Assembly (NCBI GenBank): GCA_007693595.1
Contig: REDI01000028.1
Location: 1 to 64,000 of the forward strand
DNA length: 64,000 nucleotides
Origin: Deltaproteobacteria bacterium
GTDB taxonomy: Bacteria > Myxococcota_A > UBA796 > GCA-2862545
Direction: 5' to 3'
Shown here: piece after piece, positions 42,637 to 50,968 of the stretch
Numbering within the stretch: the first letter of the stretch is position 1
Layout of the letters: the number at the start of each line of letters is the position of its first letter
Translations under genes and position numbers: made by a program
Notes under the pieces: generated by a model
Told to the model about the DNA's origin: nothing
Databases searched by the model: none
The model's input: only the letters and a program-made list of their open reading frames with translations

Positions 42637-44688
42637 TCAACTGGCCGGCTCGCCCCGAAGACGCAGGGTGAAGGTACTTCCACCGTCCGTGCCATCCGTG
42701 CAGCTCACGGTGCCTCGGTGACGGGCGGCGGTGGCAGCCACTTGAGAGAGCCCCAGACCGTGCCCCCCGGACGTCCCTCGGTTGGGTCCTTCGATCCGCA
42801 CGAAGCGCTCGAAGACCTTCTTGCGCATGGCGGGCGGGACCCCGAGCCCGTTGTCGGTGACTCGGATCACCGCGTCGCGACCATCCTGGGTGAGTTCCAG
42901 GCTCACCCGACAGGTGGGCTTGGAAGGGTCTCGATACTTCAGCGCGTTGTCGAGCAGGCTTCCGATCGCGTCACGGACGGCGCGAGGGTCTCCGTTGACC
43001 TGGGGCGCCTCGTCGACATCGGCCTCGAGCTGCACCCCATGCTGCTCCATGCGCGGACCCCAGATGTCGACCAGCTCGAACACCAGCTCCTCGACGTCGA
43101 AGAGCTCTGGAGCCGGGAGGGTACGCTTCTTGCTGAAGTTGAGGAGCTCGTCGATCCGCTGGGTGAGACGATCGGTCTCTTCGACGATCCGCTGGGCCAT
43201 GTCTCGGCGGCCGCGATCTCCCTGGAAGGCCCCTAGCTCGAGGTTCTCGGCCATGACCTTGATCCCTGCGAGCGGCGTCTTGAGCTCGTGCGTGACGCGG
43301 GTGGTGAGCTCGCGCTGACGCTTGAGGAGCTCTTCGCGACTGCGGGCGTAGGTGATCTGGATCGAGAGCGCTGCGATCCCGACGAGCAGCACCACGGCGG
43401 TGAAGGTGAGGGGGACGAGCCACTGCGTCTGCAAGCTCGCGATCCGCGCTTGCAGCGCGTTGTCGTAGAGACCGACGCGCAGGTGGGTGAGGGTGCGCGA
43501 GAAAGGAACTTGTACGACGACCTCGCTCTCTGGAAAGCGCTTCCCCATCTCCCACTGTCCAGAGGCGTTGAGGATGACCATGTGATCCCGATCGCGTAGG
43601 CTCGTCGCGAGGAAGTTCGAGAGCACCGCCTGCGCGTCGAGCTGGAGCGCCACCCCTACATGGGTGCCGCCCGCGGTCTCGACGATACCGTAATAGATGA
43701 GGTAGGAGCGATCGACGTACTGGTCACGAATGAGCCGTGGCTCTCGGGAGGTGAGGGCGACAGGCTCGGGGGCGAGCTGGAGCCTCACCTCGTTATAGGC
43801 ACGGATCCGTCGATCGAGCCCCTCGAAGGCCATGGTGAGGCGCTGTTCCTTGGCCAGCCGGCCGTGGGTTCGCAGCTCATCGAGGAGCGCCCAGCGCCAG
43901 GTATCAAGCCCGATGGCATCGGGAGCCTCGAGGTCGGCGAGCTCCCGGCCGGTGCTGTAGTAGAGGTCGATCGAAGCCTCTTCTTGTCCTTCGATCATCA
44001 AGAGCTCAGCGCGTCGCGTGCGGTGCACGATCATGCGATCGGCGAGGAGCCCGAGCTCGAGGCCTTGCCTGAGCGTCATGTCGGGAGGCAGAGGGGTCGA
44101 TTCGAGCGCGCGCCGCGCCTCGGCGGACTGACCCGCGCGCTCAAGCACTCGGGCGGCCTCGATCGAAGCCTCGATCCGGACGCTCAGCGAGGCCTCGGCG
44201 CACTCGGTCAGGTAGGCCTCGGCCACCGCTGCCGGGCCTGCTCCCGCGAGAAACTGGAGCTGTTGAGCCTTCGCGATGCAGGGGTGCTCTCGAGCGAAGA
44301 GGCGGTCGGAACGCTGCTTGGCGCGGGGATAGAGGATCTGGGACCGGGAGCGCGAGGCGTCGGCCCGTGGACCCGCGCGAGCGGGCTCCCACAGGACCAT
44401 CGACTCGACGTAGAAGAGCTGGTCTTGAATGTTCTCGAGGGCCGCCTCGGGGTGTTCAACCTGCTCGGCGGCGGAGTTCAAGGCCGCCCGGAGGCGATCG
44501 AGGAGCTGCTCTTCCCAGTTTCTGACTCGCTCCTCGAGGCGATCCTCGGCCTGCCTTCGAACGCCCTGGTAGAGCTGATCGCGGAGCGAGACGAACTGTG
44601 CGATGCCCACGACGGCGAGGACCACCAGGGTTAAGCCCTGGACCCATGGCATGAACTTCCGCACCTTCTGGTAGGGGGCGAACTCCAT
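42637..44688 (-). CDS. Sensor histidine kinase with large periplasmic domain
   Basis: The 683-residue protein has a first membrane helix at about 14-36, an extracytoplasmic region of nearly 390 residues, a second helix at about 423-446, and a cytoplasmic kinase core. The H-box is 'VTHELKTPLAG' with His467; the N-box is 'LLDNALKY'; G1 is 'DNGLGV'; G2 is 'GGHGLGLS'. The sensor part begins with helices resembling coiled coils or TPR ('VRRQAEDRLEERVRNWEEQL', 'IEAARVLERAGQSAEARRAL') and ends in a Cache-like domain ('SYLIYYGIVETAGGTHVGVA', 'VILNASGQWEMGKRFPESE'). No HAMP domain is evident. The signal is unknown. The regulator and a small lipoprotein follow. Confidence 0.94.
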   Translation of the reverse strand: MEFAPYQKVRKFMPWVQGLTLVVLAVVGIAQFVSLRDQLYQGVRRQAEDRLEERVRNWEEQLLDRLRAALNSAAEQVEHPEAALENIQDQLFYVESMVLWEPARAGPRADASRSRSQILYPRAKQRSDRLFAREHPCIAKAQQLQFLAGAGPAAVAEAYLTECAEASLSVRIEASIEAARVLERAGQSAEARRALESTPLPPDMTLRQGLELGLLADRMIVHRTRRAELLMIEGQEEASIDLYYSTGRELADLEAPDAIGLDTWRWALLDELRTHGRLAKEQRLTMAFEGLDRRIRAYNEVRLQLAPEPVALTSREPRLIRDQYVDRSYLIYYGIVETAGGTHVGVALQLDAQAVLSNFLATSLRDRDHMVILNASGQWEMGKRFPESEVVVQVPFSRTLTHLRVGLYDNALQARIASLQTQWLVPLTFTAVVLLVGIAALSIQITYARSREELLKRQRELTTRVTHELKTPLAGIKVMAENLELGAFQGDRGRRDMAQRIVEETDRLTQRIDELLNFSKKRTLPAPELFDVEELVFELVDIWGPRMEQHGVQLEADVDEAPQVNGDPRAVRDAIGSLLDNALKYRDPSKPTCRVSLELTQDGRDAVIRVTDNGLGVPPAMRKKVFERFVRIEGPNRGTSGGHGLGLSQVAATAARHRGTVSCTDGTDGGSTFTLRLRGEPAS

Positions 44689-44770
44689 CCTGGGACCGAT
44701 AGCCCGACCGGGTCAGCCCGGCCCGTCACGCCGCGAAGGGGAGGCGGCCGAGATGGCACAGGCCGGCCGC

Positions 44771-45661
44771 TCAGGGCTCCGCGTGGGCGAGGGCTTGACG
44801 CGCGATCGGCTGAACGTGAGAGGGAGAGCCAGTGGCGGCCTGAAGCAAGACCTTGCGGGCCGCGAGGACCTCGTCGGTGGAGAGGGGGCGTAGCCGGTGC
44901 CGGACGAGGAGCATGCGTCCGAGGGCGTCGGCGGCGTTGATCTGGTCGGAGACCTCGCCCCGGAGGATGCGCTCCGCGAGGACCTCGACCGTGAGGCGCT
45001 CCCCACGGCGAGCGAGCACTGCGAGGGTCTCGAGTTCGGGGGCTCGGCGGGTGGCGATTAGACCTAGCAGGAGACGCTCCGGGTCGACCCCGAAGCCCTC
45101 GAGCGTGGTAAAGGCGGGCTCGTGCCCCATGGCGGCGCGCTCGGCGTGTAGGCGGATCGCCAGCCCGATCTCACCCCGCTGCTCCAACAGCGCTGCGGCG
45201 CGCTCGAGCTCCACATCGCTGATGACGCGCGGCGTGCGCTCCTTGGGCTGGGCTCCGAGGATGGCGTCTGCGTAGGCTGCGCACCGAGCCTGAGCGGGAT
45301 CGAGCCCCCGGCGGCGCCAGATCTTGGTTGGCTGGACGAGGTACTCCTCGGTGGGCAGATCGGTGAGGAAGCTCGCTCGGCTCGTCGCGGCGCGTCGGTG
45401 GCGAATCGCTCGGATGGCGAGCGAGGCCCGCTCGCGCACCAGCGCTCCCTCGACACGCACGAGCTCTCGGAGCAAGGGCAGCTCTTCGGGCCCCCCGACC
45501 CGACCCAGCAGCGCGATCCCCTCGAGGGTGGCCTCGTCAGCCGGGACCTCGCCGGGAGGATAGACCGAGAGCTGGCCAGCGACCGTAGAGACGACGTCGT
45601 CCCCATAGGCCGAGGGCGTGACCACACCCAAGATCAACACGGCGAAGACCGCGGCACGCAC
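44771..45661 (-). CDS. Exported helical repeat protein
   Basis: A 296-residue protein with a signal peptide (MRAAVFAVLILGVVTPSAYG) and no other membrane segment. It is built of helices with HEAT-like pattern at the N-terminal end ('ATLEGIALLGRVGGPEELPL', 'LVRERASLAIRAIRHRRAAT') and TPR- or HEAT-like pairs later ('AAALLEQRGEIGLAIRLHAE', 'NAADALGRMLLVRHRLRPLS'). Two sections line up with the general look of PBS-lyase HEAT repeats. It is the first gene of the minus-strand block, 82 bases upstream of the histidine kinase, and diverges from the FG-GAP lipoprotein gene. Function is unknown. Confidence 0.7.
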   Translation of the reverse strand: MRAAVFAVLILGVVTPSAYGDDVVSTVAGQLSVYPPGEVPADEATLEGIALLGRVGGPEELPLLRELVRVEGALVRERASLAIRAIRHRRAATSRASFLTDLPTEEYLVQPTKIWRRRGLDPAQARCAAYADAILGAQPKERTPRVISDVELERAAALLEQRGEIGLAIRLHAERAAMGHEPAFTTLEGFGVDPERLLLGLIATRRAPELETLAVLARRGERLTVEVLAERILRGEVSDQINAADALGRMLLVRHRLRPLSTDEVLAARKVLLQAATGSPSHVQPIARQALAHAEP

Positions 45662-45735
45662 AAGCCACCTCCTCCAACACAGCTTAGCGGAACACGGAAG
45701 CCTCTGCTTGAACTCATGTCACCACCGGAGCACTC

Positions 45736-46950
45736 GTGCGGCTCACGTTCCTCCCGCTCGTCCTCGCCTCGTGCTGGCCTGCCAGCCCAAGAGAGTCGGG
45801 AAGTGGCCCTCCGTTTCCAGAAGAGGAGCTCCCAGCCCTCCTCCTGGCCATGTCGGACTTCAAGACCGATGAGGCGGGCTCTCCCGTCCTGCAGCCCGCC
45901 CGAACCGAGCTGCTTCGATTTCACGAAGATCGTCTTCAGAGCACATCTTTTCGCGACCAACACTCCACCGTTTTTCACAAGGCCATCTTCTGGCGTGGCG
46001 GGGTGTTGACCATCGGCGGCGACGGGGCGCGCGTGGTGCACTGGTCATCCGCGGACGGAGCGATGGAACCCCACGTGCTCTTCGAGGCTCGCTTCGGCGG
46101 GGAGCACGATCGGATCCGCGACCTCGAGCTAGGCGACGTCACAGGAGATGGCCTTGAGGAGATCGTGATCGCGACCCACGATCAAGGGATCATCGGCGTC
46201 GGACAAGAGTCCGAGGCCGGCTGGAGCTGGACCGAGTTGGGGCGTAGACCCCGGACCTTCGTGCACGAGATCGAGCTGGGCGACCTCGACGGAGACGGCG
46301 TGCTCGAGATCTACGCTACCCCCTCCGAACCGAACCGGAGCACGGGCGAGGCGCAGCCCGGCGGCGTCGAGCGATGGCTCTTCCGCGAGCAGGTCTTCGT
46401 CCGCGAGCCGCTCGTCTCTTGGACCCAGACCCACGCCAAAGAGATCCTCATCGCCGATCTAGGCGACGGCCCCTGGCTCTTCGCGGTCAAGGAGGGGGTG
46501 AGCGACGCGGGGGGAGGGCTGAGCGTCCCGGTTCAGGTCGTTCGACTCGACCTCGACGAGAAGGGCTGGACGGAGCACCCCGTCGCGACCTTGTACGGAG
46601 AGCGTCAGTCTCGCTTTCTCGTGGCAGGCGATCTCGAGGGCAGCGGAACGCCCTCTCTGGTGGCGACGGGCATGAAGACGGGGGTTTGGCGCATCGATCG
46701 GCGAGGAGACACCTTCATTCCAAGACAGATCGATAGCGGCTCCGGAGGTTTCGAGCAGGCCGCGCTCATCGCCGATCTGGATCAGGATGGGCGCTCCGAG
46801 CTCTACGTGATGAGTGAGGCCCCAGGAAAGCCCCGTGTTCTCCACCGCTACGACTGGGGGGATGGGTCGATGCGGCGCCGGCGGATCTTCGAGATCGAGG
46901 GAGCGGGCATCGTCTGGGGCCTGGACGCCGGAACCTTCCCGGGCCTCTGA
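45736..46950 (+). CDS. FG-GAP/VCBS-type lipoprotein
   Basis: The GTG at 45736 follows GGAG at five bases and gives 404 residues. The signal ends in a lipobox (MRLTFLPLVLASC). Several blades carry calcium-loop FG-GAP/VCBS motifs: 'LGDVTGDGLEEIVIATHD', 'LGDLDGDGVLEIYATPS', and 'IADLDQDGRSELYVMSE', which are D-x-D/T-GDG loops typical of integrin-like seven-bladed propellers. The fold therefore is a probable lipid-anchored beta-propeller with calcium sites. Its ligand is unknown. It diverges from the exported HEAT protein gene across 74 bases. Confidence 0.85.
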   Translation: MRLTFLPLVLASCWPASPRESGSGPPFPEEELPALLLAMSDFKTDEAGSPVLQPARTELLRFHEDRLQSTSFRDQHSTVFHKAIFWRGGVLTIGGDGARVVHWSSADGAMEPHVLFEARFGGEHDRIRDLELGDVTGDGLEEIVIATHDQGIIGVGQESEAGWSWTELGRRPRTFVHEIELGDLDGDGVLEIYATPSEPNRSTGEAQPGGVERWLFREQVFVREPLVSWTQTHAKEILIADLGDGPWLFAVKEGVSDAGGGLSVPVQVVRLDLDEKGWTEHPVATLYGERQSRFLVAGDLEGSGTPSLVATGMKTGVWRIDRRGDTFIPRQIDSGSGGFEQAALIADLDQDGRSELYVMSEAPGKPRVLHRYDWGDGSMRRRRIFEIEGAGIVWGLDAGTFPGL

Positions 46951-46970
46951 AACCTTGGCACATACGCTCT

Positions 46971-46999
46971 TTGTCGACGGTTTCACGCCTCGTCGAGAG
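46971..46999. terminator. Weak hairpin between convergent genes
   Basis: TCGACG (46974-46979) pairs with CGTCGA (46991-46996), and two more pairs form past a mismatch. It lies between the FG-GAP lipoprotein gene and the converging subtilase gene. No U-tract follows in either direction, so this is a weak call. Confidence 0.25.
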
Positions 47000-47010
47000 C
47001 GGTCGGTGCG

Positions 47011-48300
47011 CTAAGGGCTCAGCAGGACCTGTGCAGCGCGTCGGCTGTCGAGGGGCACCCCGATCCGAGGGAGGGAACCTGGGGCGGTCGAGAGCGGACG
47101 ACCCGAGATCTTGAGGCCATCCCGCAGCGTATCGGGCGGGAGAGGCGCCCCTCGCAGCTCGATGGCCACCCCTTGCAGGGCCACGCAGGCCCCCGCCACG
47201 ACGGCCGCTGCCCCCGAGGTGCCGCCAAACCGCGCGGTGTAGGCTCTCGTCCAGTCGCCCTCGGGGAAGTAGAGGTCCGGCTCGCCGTCGCGTCCATAAG
47301 GGGCATGGAGGTGGCCCGAGCGGGTGTGTAGATCGACGCGCGCGCCGTGACCCGAGTAGTTCGCGGGTCGCCCATGCGCAGCGTTTGAGGCCCCGATCAT
47401 GATGCCCCCATGATCGTTCGAGGGATCGAACCACCCTTCGAAGAAGGGAGCGTCGAGATCGACACCCCCGTTGCCTGTAGGCTCGACAACCGTGATCCCT
47501 GCCGCTGTCGCCAGCGCGATGGCGTCGAAGGTGGCAGGATCCGCGCTGACCGGACCCAAGCCTGGCGTGAGCGCCATCTGTTGTTCGATGAGCAGCACAT
47601 CTCCCGGCGCGAGCTCCTGGGCCGCCAGGAGCAGCGCTTCTGCGACATCGTAGGAAGGGGTGAAGGGGTAGACGATCCGAAGCTGGACCTGGGGCGCGAT
47701 CCCTGTGACCCCGAAGCCGTCGTCCCCGGAGCCGATCAGTCCAAACACCGCGTTGCCGTGGTACTCGAACTGCCGGACGGACTGACCGGGCCCGACCTCG
47801 GGGGGGTTGCTCTGGAAGGCCTCGTGGTCCGGATCGAAGGCATACTCGATCACGCTGACCCGCACCCCATCGCCTGCGGCCCCTGGCCAGCCTCTCAGCC
47901 AGGCGACTCCGACGCCCTCGGGCGGAGGGTCGAGTAAGGCCTGATCGGAGTCGAAGTTGGGCGTGTCCGACGGAGGAGGTACAGGCTCGGGGTGCCCCCA
48001 CGCCGCTTCGACCACGCCCGCGCCGCGGAGGGCGGAGAGGCTGGTCGAGGGGACCCTCCACACCCTGCTTGGGTCGCGGAGGTCTGGGTGATCACGCAGG
48101 ACGTTGCTGATCCACGGTCGACTGCTGGCCCCCACCTGCCAGCCCCGCTCCAGGTGTTCGGCGACCCCTGGCTGGCTCGGATCCGCCCCTGCTGTGAGGC
48201 GCACAGAGACCAGCTCGTGCTCGAGCGGAAGCCACGGCACATCGCTCCCCGGTGGGGCAGGCACCGCCCACGCGGTTAGCAGGAACAGCCACCACAACAC
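47011..48300 (-). CDS. Subtilase-family protein with altered catalytic Asp
   Basis: GAGGAGG before a GTG at 48300 supports a 429-residue protein whose signal peptide begins MLWWLFLLTAWAVPAPPG. The S8 peptidase fold shows the His motif 'FEYHGNAVFGLIGSGDDG', the oxyanion Asn in 'VVEPTGNGG' and the nucleophile in 'FGGTSGAAAVVAG'. The usual Asp motif (DTG) reads 'VSVIEYAFDPDHEAF', with Glu-Tyr-Ala in its place. Also GTSxAAP is GTSGAAA. It is thus either a weakened enzyme or a pseudoprotease, or uses a nearby Asp ('FDPDH'). The N-terminal 100 residues look like an I9-type prodomain region. It diverges from greB. Confidence 0.82.
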   Translation of the reverse strand: MLWWLFLLTAWAVPAPPGSDVPWLPLEHELVSVRLTAGADPSQPGVAEHLERGWQVGASSRPWISNVLRDHPDLRDPSRVWRVPSTSLSALRGAGVVEAAWGHPEPVPPPSDTPNFDSDQALLDPPPEGVGVAWLRGWPGAAGDGVRVSVIEYAFDPDHEAFQSNPPEVGPGQSVRQFEYHGNAVFGLIGSGDDGFGVTGIAPQVQLRIVYPFTPSYDVAEALLLAAQELAPGDVLLIEQQMALTPGLGPVSADPATFDAIALATAAGITVVEPTGNGGVDLDAPFFEGWFDPSNDHGGIMIGASNAAHGRPANYSGHGARVDLHTRSGHLHAPYGRDGEPDLYFPEGDWTRAYTARFGGTSGAAAVVAGACVALQGVAIELRGAPLPPDTLRDGLKISGRPLSTAPGSLPRIGVPLDSRRAAQVLLSP

Positions 48301-48373
48301 ACCGACCTCCTCGCCCTCTGCGGTACACTCAACCGTAGCGCAGACCGCGCTACGTCGCTTGCCTGAGGCCCTC

Positions 48374-48898
48374 TTGAGCTCGCCCAACTACATCACCGCC
48401 CGAGGTCTGGAGCGCATCACCCGCGAGATGCGCTGGCTTCAACGGGTCGAGCGCCCCCGCATCACCGCCGAGGTTGCCTGGGCTGCCTCCCTCGGGGATC
48501 GGTCCGAGAACGCAGAATACATCTACGGGAAGAAGCGACTCCGCGAGATCGACCGACGCCTGCGCTTCCTGACCGGCCGACTCGACAACGTGATCCCGGT
48601 AGATCCTGCGAGCCAGGCAGCGGTCGCCAACGGACGCATCCTCTTCGGCGCGACCGTCGACCTGGTTGACGAAGAGGACCGAGAGCGCACCTACCGCATC
48701 TTCGGTGAGGACGAGGTCGACGTCAGCCAGGGCGTGCTCTCGTACAAGAGCCCCATCGCCCGAGCCCTCATGGGGCACGAGGAAGGCGATGAGGTCAGCT
48801 TTCGAGCACCGGGTGGCTCCCGCAACGTCGAGGTCCTCGCCGTGCGCTACGAGGCCCAAGCCCCGCTGCCCGACGATCTCTTCGCCATCGAGGAGTAA
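48374..48898 (+). CDS. greB: Transcription elongation factor GreB
   Basis: GreB rescues backtracked RNA polymerase by stimulating transcript cleavage through the secondary channel. The likely start is TTG at 48374, with GAGG six bases upstream, giving 174 residues (MSSPNYITARGLERITREMR); another TTG is at 48359. The coiled-coil tip with its acidic residues is 'AASLGDRSENAEYIYGKKRL', followed by 'REIDRRLRFLTGRLDNV', diagnostic for GreB rather than GreA ('WAASLGDRSENA'). The C-terminal FKBP-like domain has 'SPIARALMGHEEGDEVSF'. It shares a divergent 74-base region with the subtilase gene. Confidence 0.93.
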   Translation: MSSPNYITARGLERITREMRWLQRVERPRITAEVAWAASLGDRSENAEYIYGKKRLREIDRRLRFLTGRLDNVIPVDPASQAAVANGRILFGATVDLVDEEDRERTYRIFGEDEVDVSQGVLSYKSPIARALMGHEEGDEVSFRAPGGSRNVEVLAVRYEAQAPLPDDLFAIEE

Positions 48899-48921
48899 GC
48901 CCCCAGGGTCGGCTCCTCGGC

Positions 48922-49527
48922 TCAGACCCCTAGGGCCTCCCGCGCGACCTGCTCGAGCCACGCATCGACCGCGAGCTGCTGCTGAGGCTCGAGTTGATCG
49001 ATCCGCCGGCGAATGCGCTGAACTCGCTGGGTGACCGAGGCGCGCGAGAGTCCGCGCTGCCGGGCGAGCTCCGCCTTGCTGCCCGCCTCGATCAAGGCTC
49101 GGAGGTACGCCTCGTCGGCTTCGGGCAGGGGGAGGTCAGGCACGAGGTGCACCAGATCGTCTGGTCGTGGAGCGTGGCTATTCCATCGCTCGATCTCGGG
49201 GCGATCGTCGCGAAGCGCCTTCTTCTCGCGCGCCTTGCGCTTGATCTTGCGCCAGAGCGTGCGGTCCGAGATCGTTCGGACGAAGGCGATCAGCTCCCCG
49301 AGGGTCTCCCCTCGGAACTGTGCTAGGGAGGTGGCGATGAGCTGGTAGAGCACGTCGGCGACGACCTCTTCGCACTCGCAGGCCGAGAGAAGGTCGGGGG
49401 CCGCTTGACGCGCGACCCCGTTGATCCGCCGTTCGATGTAGCCCGCCAGCGTCCCGTACAGCGCCCGGGCTTCAGGGCTGTGGCGGTCCGCGACGAGCCT
49501 CTGGATGTCGTCTTGCAGGTCGCTCAT
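48922..49527 (-). CDS. RNA polymerase sigma factor, ECF-like
   Basis: A 201-residue protein with a sigma region 2-like helix set ('CECEEVVADVLYQLIATSLA', 'TLGELIAFVRTISDRTLWRK', 'IKRKAREKKALRDDRPEIER') and a sigma region 4 helix-turn-helix ('SKAELARQRGLSRASVTQRV', 'QRIRRRIDQLEPQQQL'). The size is that of group 4 (ECF) factors. No anti-sigma factor gene is adjacent. Its ATG is one base after the stop of a small exported-protein gene (TAAGATG), which itself overlaps a TPR gene, so the three are coupled. It ends 23 bases from greB, converging. Confidence 0.85.
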   Translation of the reverse strand: MSDLQDDIQRLVADRHSPEARALYGTLAGYIERRINGVARQAAPDLLSACECEEVVADVLYQLIATSLAQFRGETLGELIAFVRTISDRTLWRKIKRKAREKKALRDDRPEIERWNSHAPRPDDLVHLVPDLPLPEADEAYLRALIEAGSKAELARQRGLSRASVTQRVQRIRRRIDQLEPQQQLAVDAWLEQVAREALGV

Positions 49528-49528
49528 C

Positions 49529-49735
49529 TTAGAAGCCGTTGCTGATCTGGGTCGTGGGGCGGCCGCGGGTCTTGAAGGTGTGAGGAGTCCCCTTGCTGCG
49601 CTCGGCGCCTTGGTTCGGAGGTGGGGGGGCCTGCTCGCAGGTCGCGTCGAGGAAGACGGGGTGCGGACACGGATCGGGAGCTGAGACTCCGAAGAGCGCT
49701 AGCCACCAAGCGAAGATGGGGGCGAAGAGGGTCAT
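49529..49735 (-). CDS. Tiny exported proline-rich protein
   Basis: A 68-residue protein with a hydrophobic N-terminus that can serve as a signal peptide (MTLFAPIFAWWLALFGVSA), then two cysteines and a proline-rich, basic tail ('EQAPPPPNQGAERSKG'). Its ATG overlaps the TPR stop by four bases (ATGA), and the sigma factor ATG comes one base after its stop. Coupling on both sides argues strongly that it is a real gene despite its size. No family was recognised. It could be a membrane-anchored modulator of the sigma factor, but this is only inference from position. Confidence 0.65.
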   Translation of the reverse strand: MTLFAPIFAWWLALFGVSAPDPCPHPVFLDATCEQAPPPPNQGAERSKGTPHTFKTRGRPTTQISNGF

Positions 49736-50343
49736 GGATCACGCTCCAGGTTGGTGAGGGGGCGAAGGTCGGGATCATCGTGGAGGCGCTCATCGAGGGC
49801 GCGAACGAAGGACGCCGGCAGCACTCGGCGGAGATGGGAGAGCAGATCGACCGCCTCGTCGATCTCGCCCAGCCGCACCAAGGCGCAGAGCAGGTTGCCG
49901 ACGTTCTCCGGGGTGCGTTGACGCTCCAGAGCGCGGGCGAAGTAATCGAGGGCGACCTCGTAGTGCCCCTGTAAGAAGGCGAGCACGCCTCGATGTCGAT
50001 CGACGCTAGCGAGGTTGGCCTCGAGGCTCGCGCCCCCCGCAGACAGGGCGGCGCTCTCTTGCTCGGCCGCCCACCTCGCGGCCTCGGCGTAGTTCTTCAC
50101 CTTTGGGCTCGCGGCGATGACGTGCAAGGCGGAGTAGAGATGCACCGCATCGAGCCGGCCCTCGCGATGGAGCGCGCGGGCCAGCCCACGGCACTCGTCA
50201 GGGTGCTTACTCGGATCGGCCAGGGCGGCGGCGACCGTGGAGAGGGCCTCGTGGAAACGACCATCGACCTGCTCTACCGGGGTCAGGTAGGCTTCTTGAT
50301 CGACGGCTTGGAGCACGCGCTCAAGGATGGACTGAACACTCAT
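49732..50343 (-). CDS. TPR-like protein heading the sigma-factor operon
   Basis: A 203-residue helical protein without a signal peptide. It contains TPR-like pairs ('RHRGVLAFLQGHYEVALDYF', 'NVGNLLCALVRLGEIDEAVD', 'LLSHLRRVLPASFVRALDER') after an N-terminal region of longer helices. GAGG lies before the ATG at 50343. It is the first gene of a coupled set with the tiny exported protein and the sigma factor. Cytoplasmic TPR proteins bind other proteins, so it may hold or deliver the sigma factor, replacing a classical anti-sigma factor. That role is an inference. Confidence 0.75.
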   Translation of the reverse strand: MSVQSILERVLQAVDQEAYLTPVEQVDGRFHEALSTVAAALADPSKHPDECRGLARALHREGRLDAVHLYSALHVIAASPKVKNYAEAARWAAEQESAALSAGGASLEANLASVDRHRGVLAFLQGHYEVALDYFARALERQRTPENVGNLLCALVRLGEIDEAVDLLSHLRRVLPASFVRALDERLHDDPDLRPLTNLERDP

Positions 50344-50361
50344 GGAGACCTCAACCGTCCT

Positions 50362-50376
50362 GTCAGTGTTCCTGAC
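50362..50376. promoter_or_regulatory. Palindromic operator-like site upstream of the sigma operon
   Basis: GTCAG (50362-50366) and CTGAC (50372-50376) form an inverted repeat with five bases between, 19 bases before the TPR gene start. Nearby CGTCT is repeated at 50381-50385 and 50391-50395. Position and symmetry suggest a repressor or sigma-factor site, unproven. Confidence 0.4.
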
Positions 50377-50563
50377 GGAGCGTCTGTAAACGTCTCGGAG
50401 ATGTCATTTCTTACAGGGGCGTGAAAACACCCCACCACGACCGCTGTCGCGAGGCTTGATGGCTCCGTGAAAGACGTGGCTTCGTCGCGGGGTTCAAGCG
50501 GCCCGATACACCCCTGGACACCTTGCCAAGGTGGGCTCTGAGCGCCGGCGCGCGCATCGCGAC

Positions 50564-50968
50564 TCAGAAGAAGCGGCCGCGACCTTCGAGCTGCTCCGCC
50601 TCGGTCTTGCAGTCGATGCACATGCGGGCGACGGGGCGAGCCATGAGACGCTTGAAGGTGATCGGCGCTCCGCAGGACTCGCAGGTGCCGTACTCGCCTT
50701 GATTGATCGTCTCGAGGGCGTGGCGGATCTTTTTGAGCAGCCGGCGTTCGCGATCGGCCATGCGCAGGGCGAAGTCCCGGTTGGACTCCGTGATGGCGAT
50801 GTCGAGCTCATCGGCTTCGACCTCGCGAACCTGGGAGGCGTCGTGGACGGCCTGGCGACCGCTGTCGAGCAGATCGTGGAGTTGTTTTTGCAGCATCTCG
50901 TGGAGCTCAGCCAGCTCCGACTCGGACAGGTACTCATCGGGAGGGAAGTTGGTCGAGGCGGCGGGCAT
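50564..50968 (-). CDS. dksA: DksA/TraR-family transcription regulator
   Basis: GGAGG before the ATG at 50968 gives 134 residues. DksA binds the RNA polymerase secondary channel and, with ppGpp, tunes rRNA and amino-acid promoters. The coiled-coil has the acidic tip motif DxxDxA as 'DELDIA', followed by 'RERRLLKKIRHALETINQGE'. The zinc finger is 'YGTCESCGAPITFKRL' and 'MCIDCKTEAEQ', with all four cysteines present. The length is close to E. coli DksA (151). Upstream of its start lies a 298-base divergent region shared with ileS. Confidence 0.93.
   Translation of the reverse strand: MPAASTNFPPDEYLSESELAELHEMLQKQLHDLLDSGRQAVHDASQVREVEADELDIAITESNRDFALRMADRERRLLKKIRHALETINQGEYGTCESCGAPITFKRLMARPVARMCIDCKTEAEQLEGRGRFF

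Noticed and set aside
49524-49793. Alternative frame overlapping the tiny exported-protein gene
   Set aside because: It overlaps both neighbours out of register, with no signal peptide, whereas the chosen 68-codon frame is coupled on both sides.
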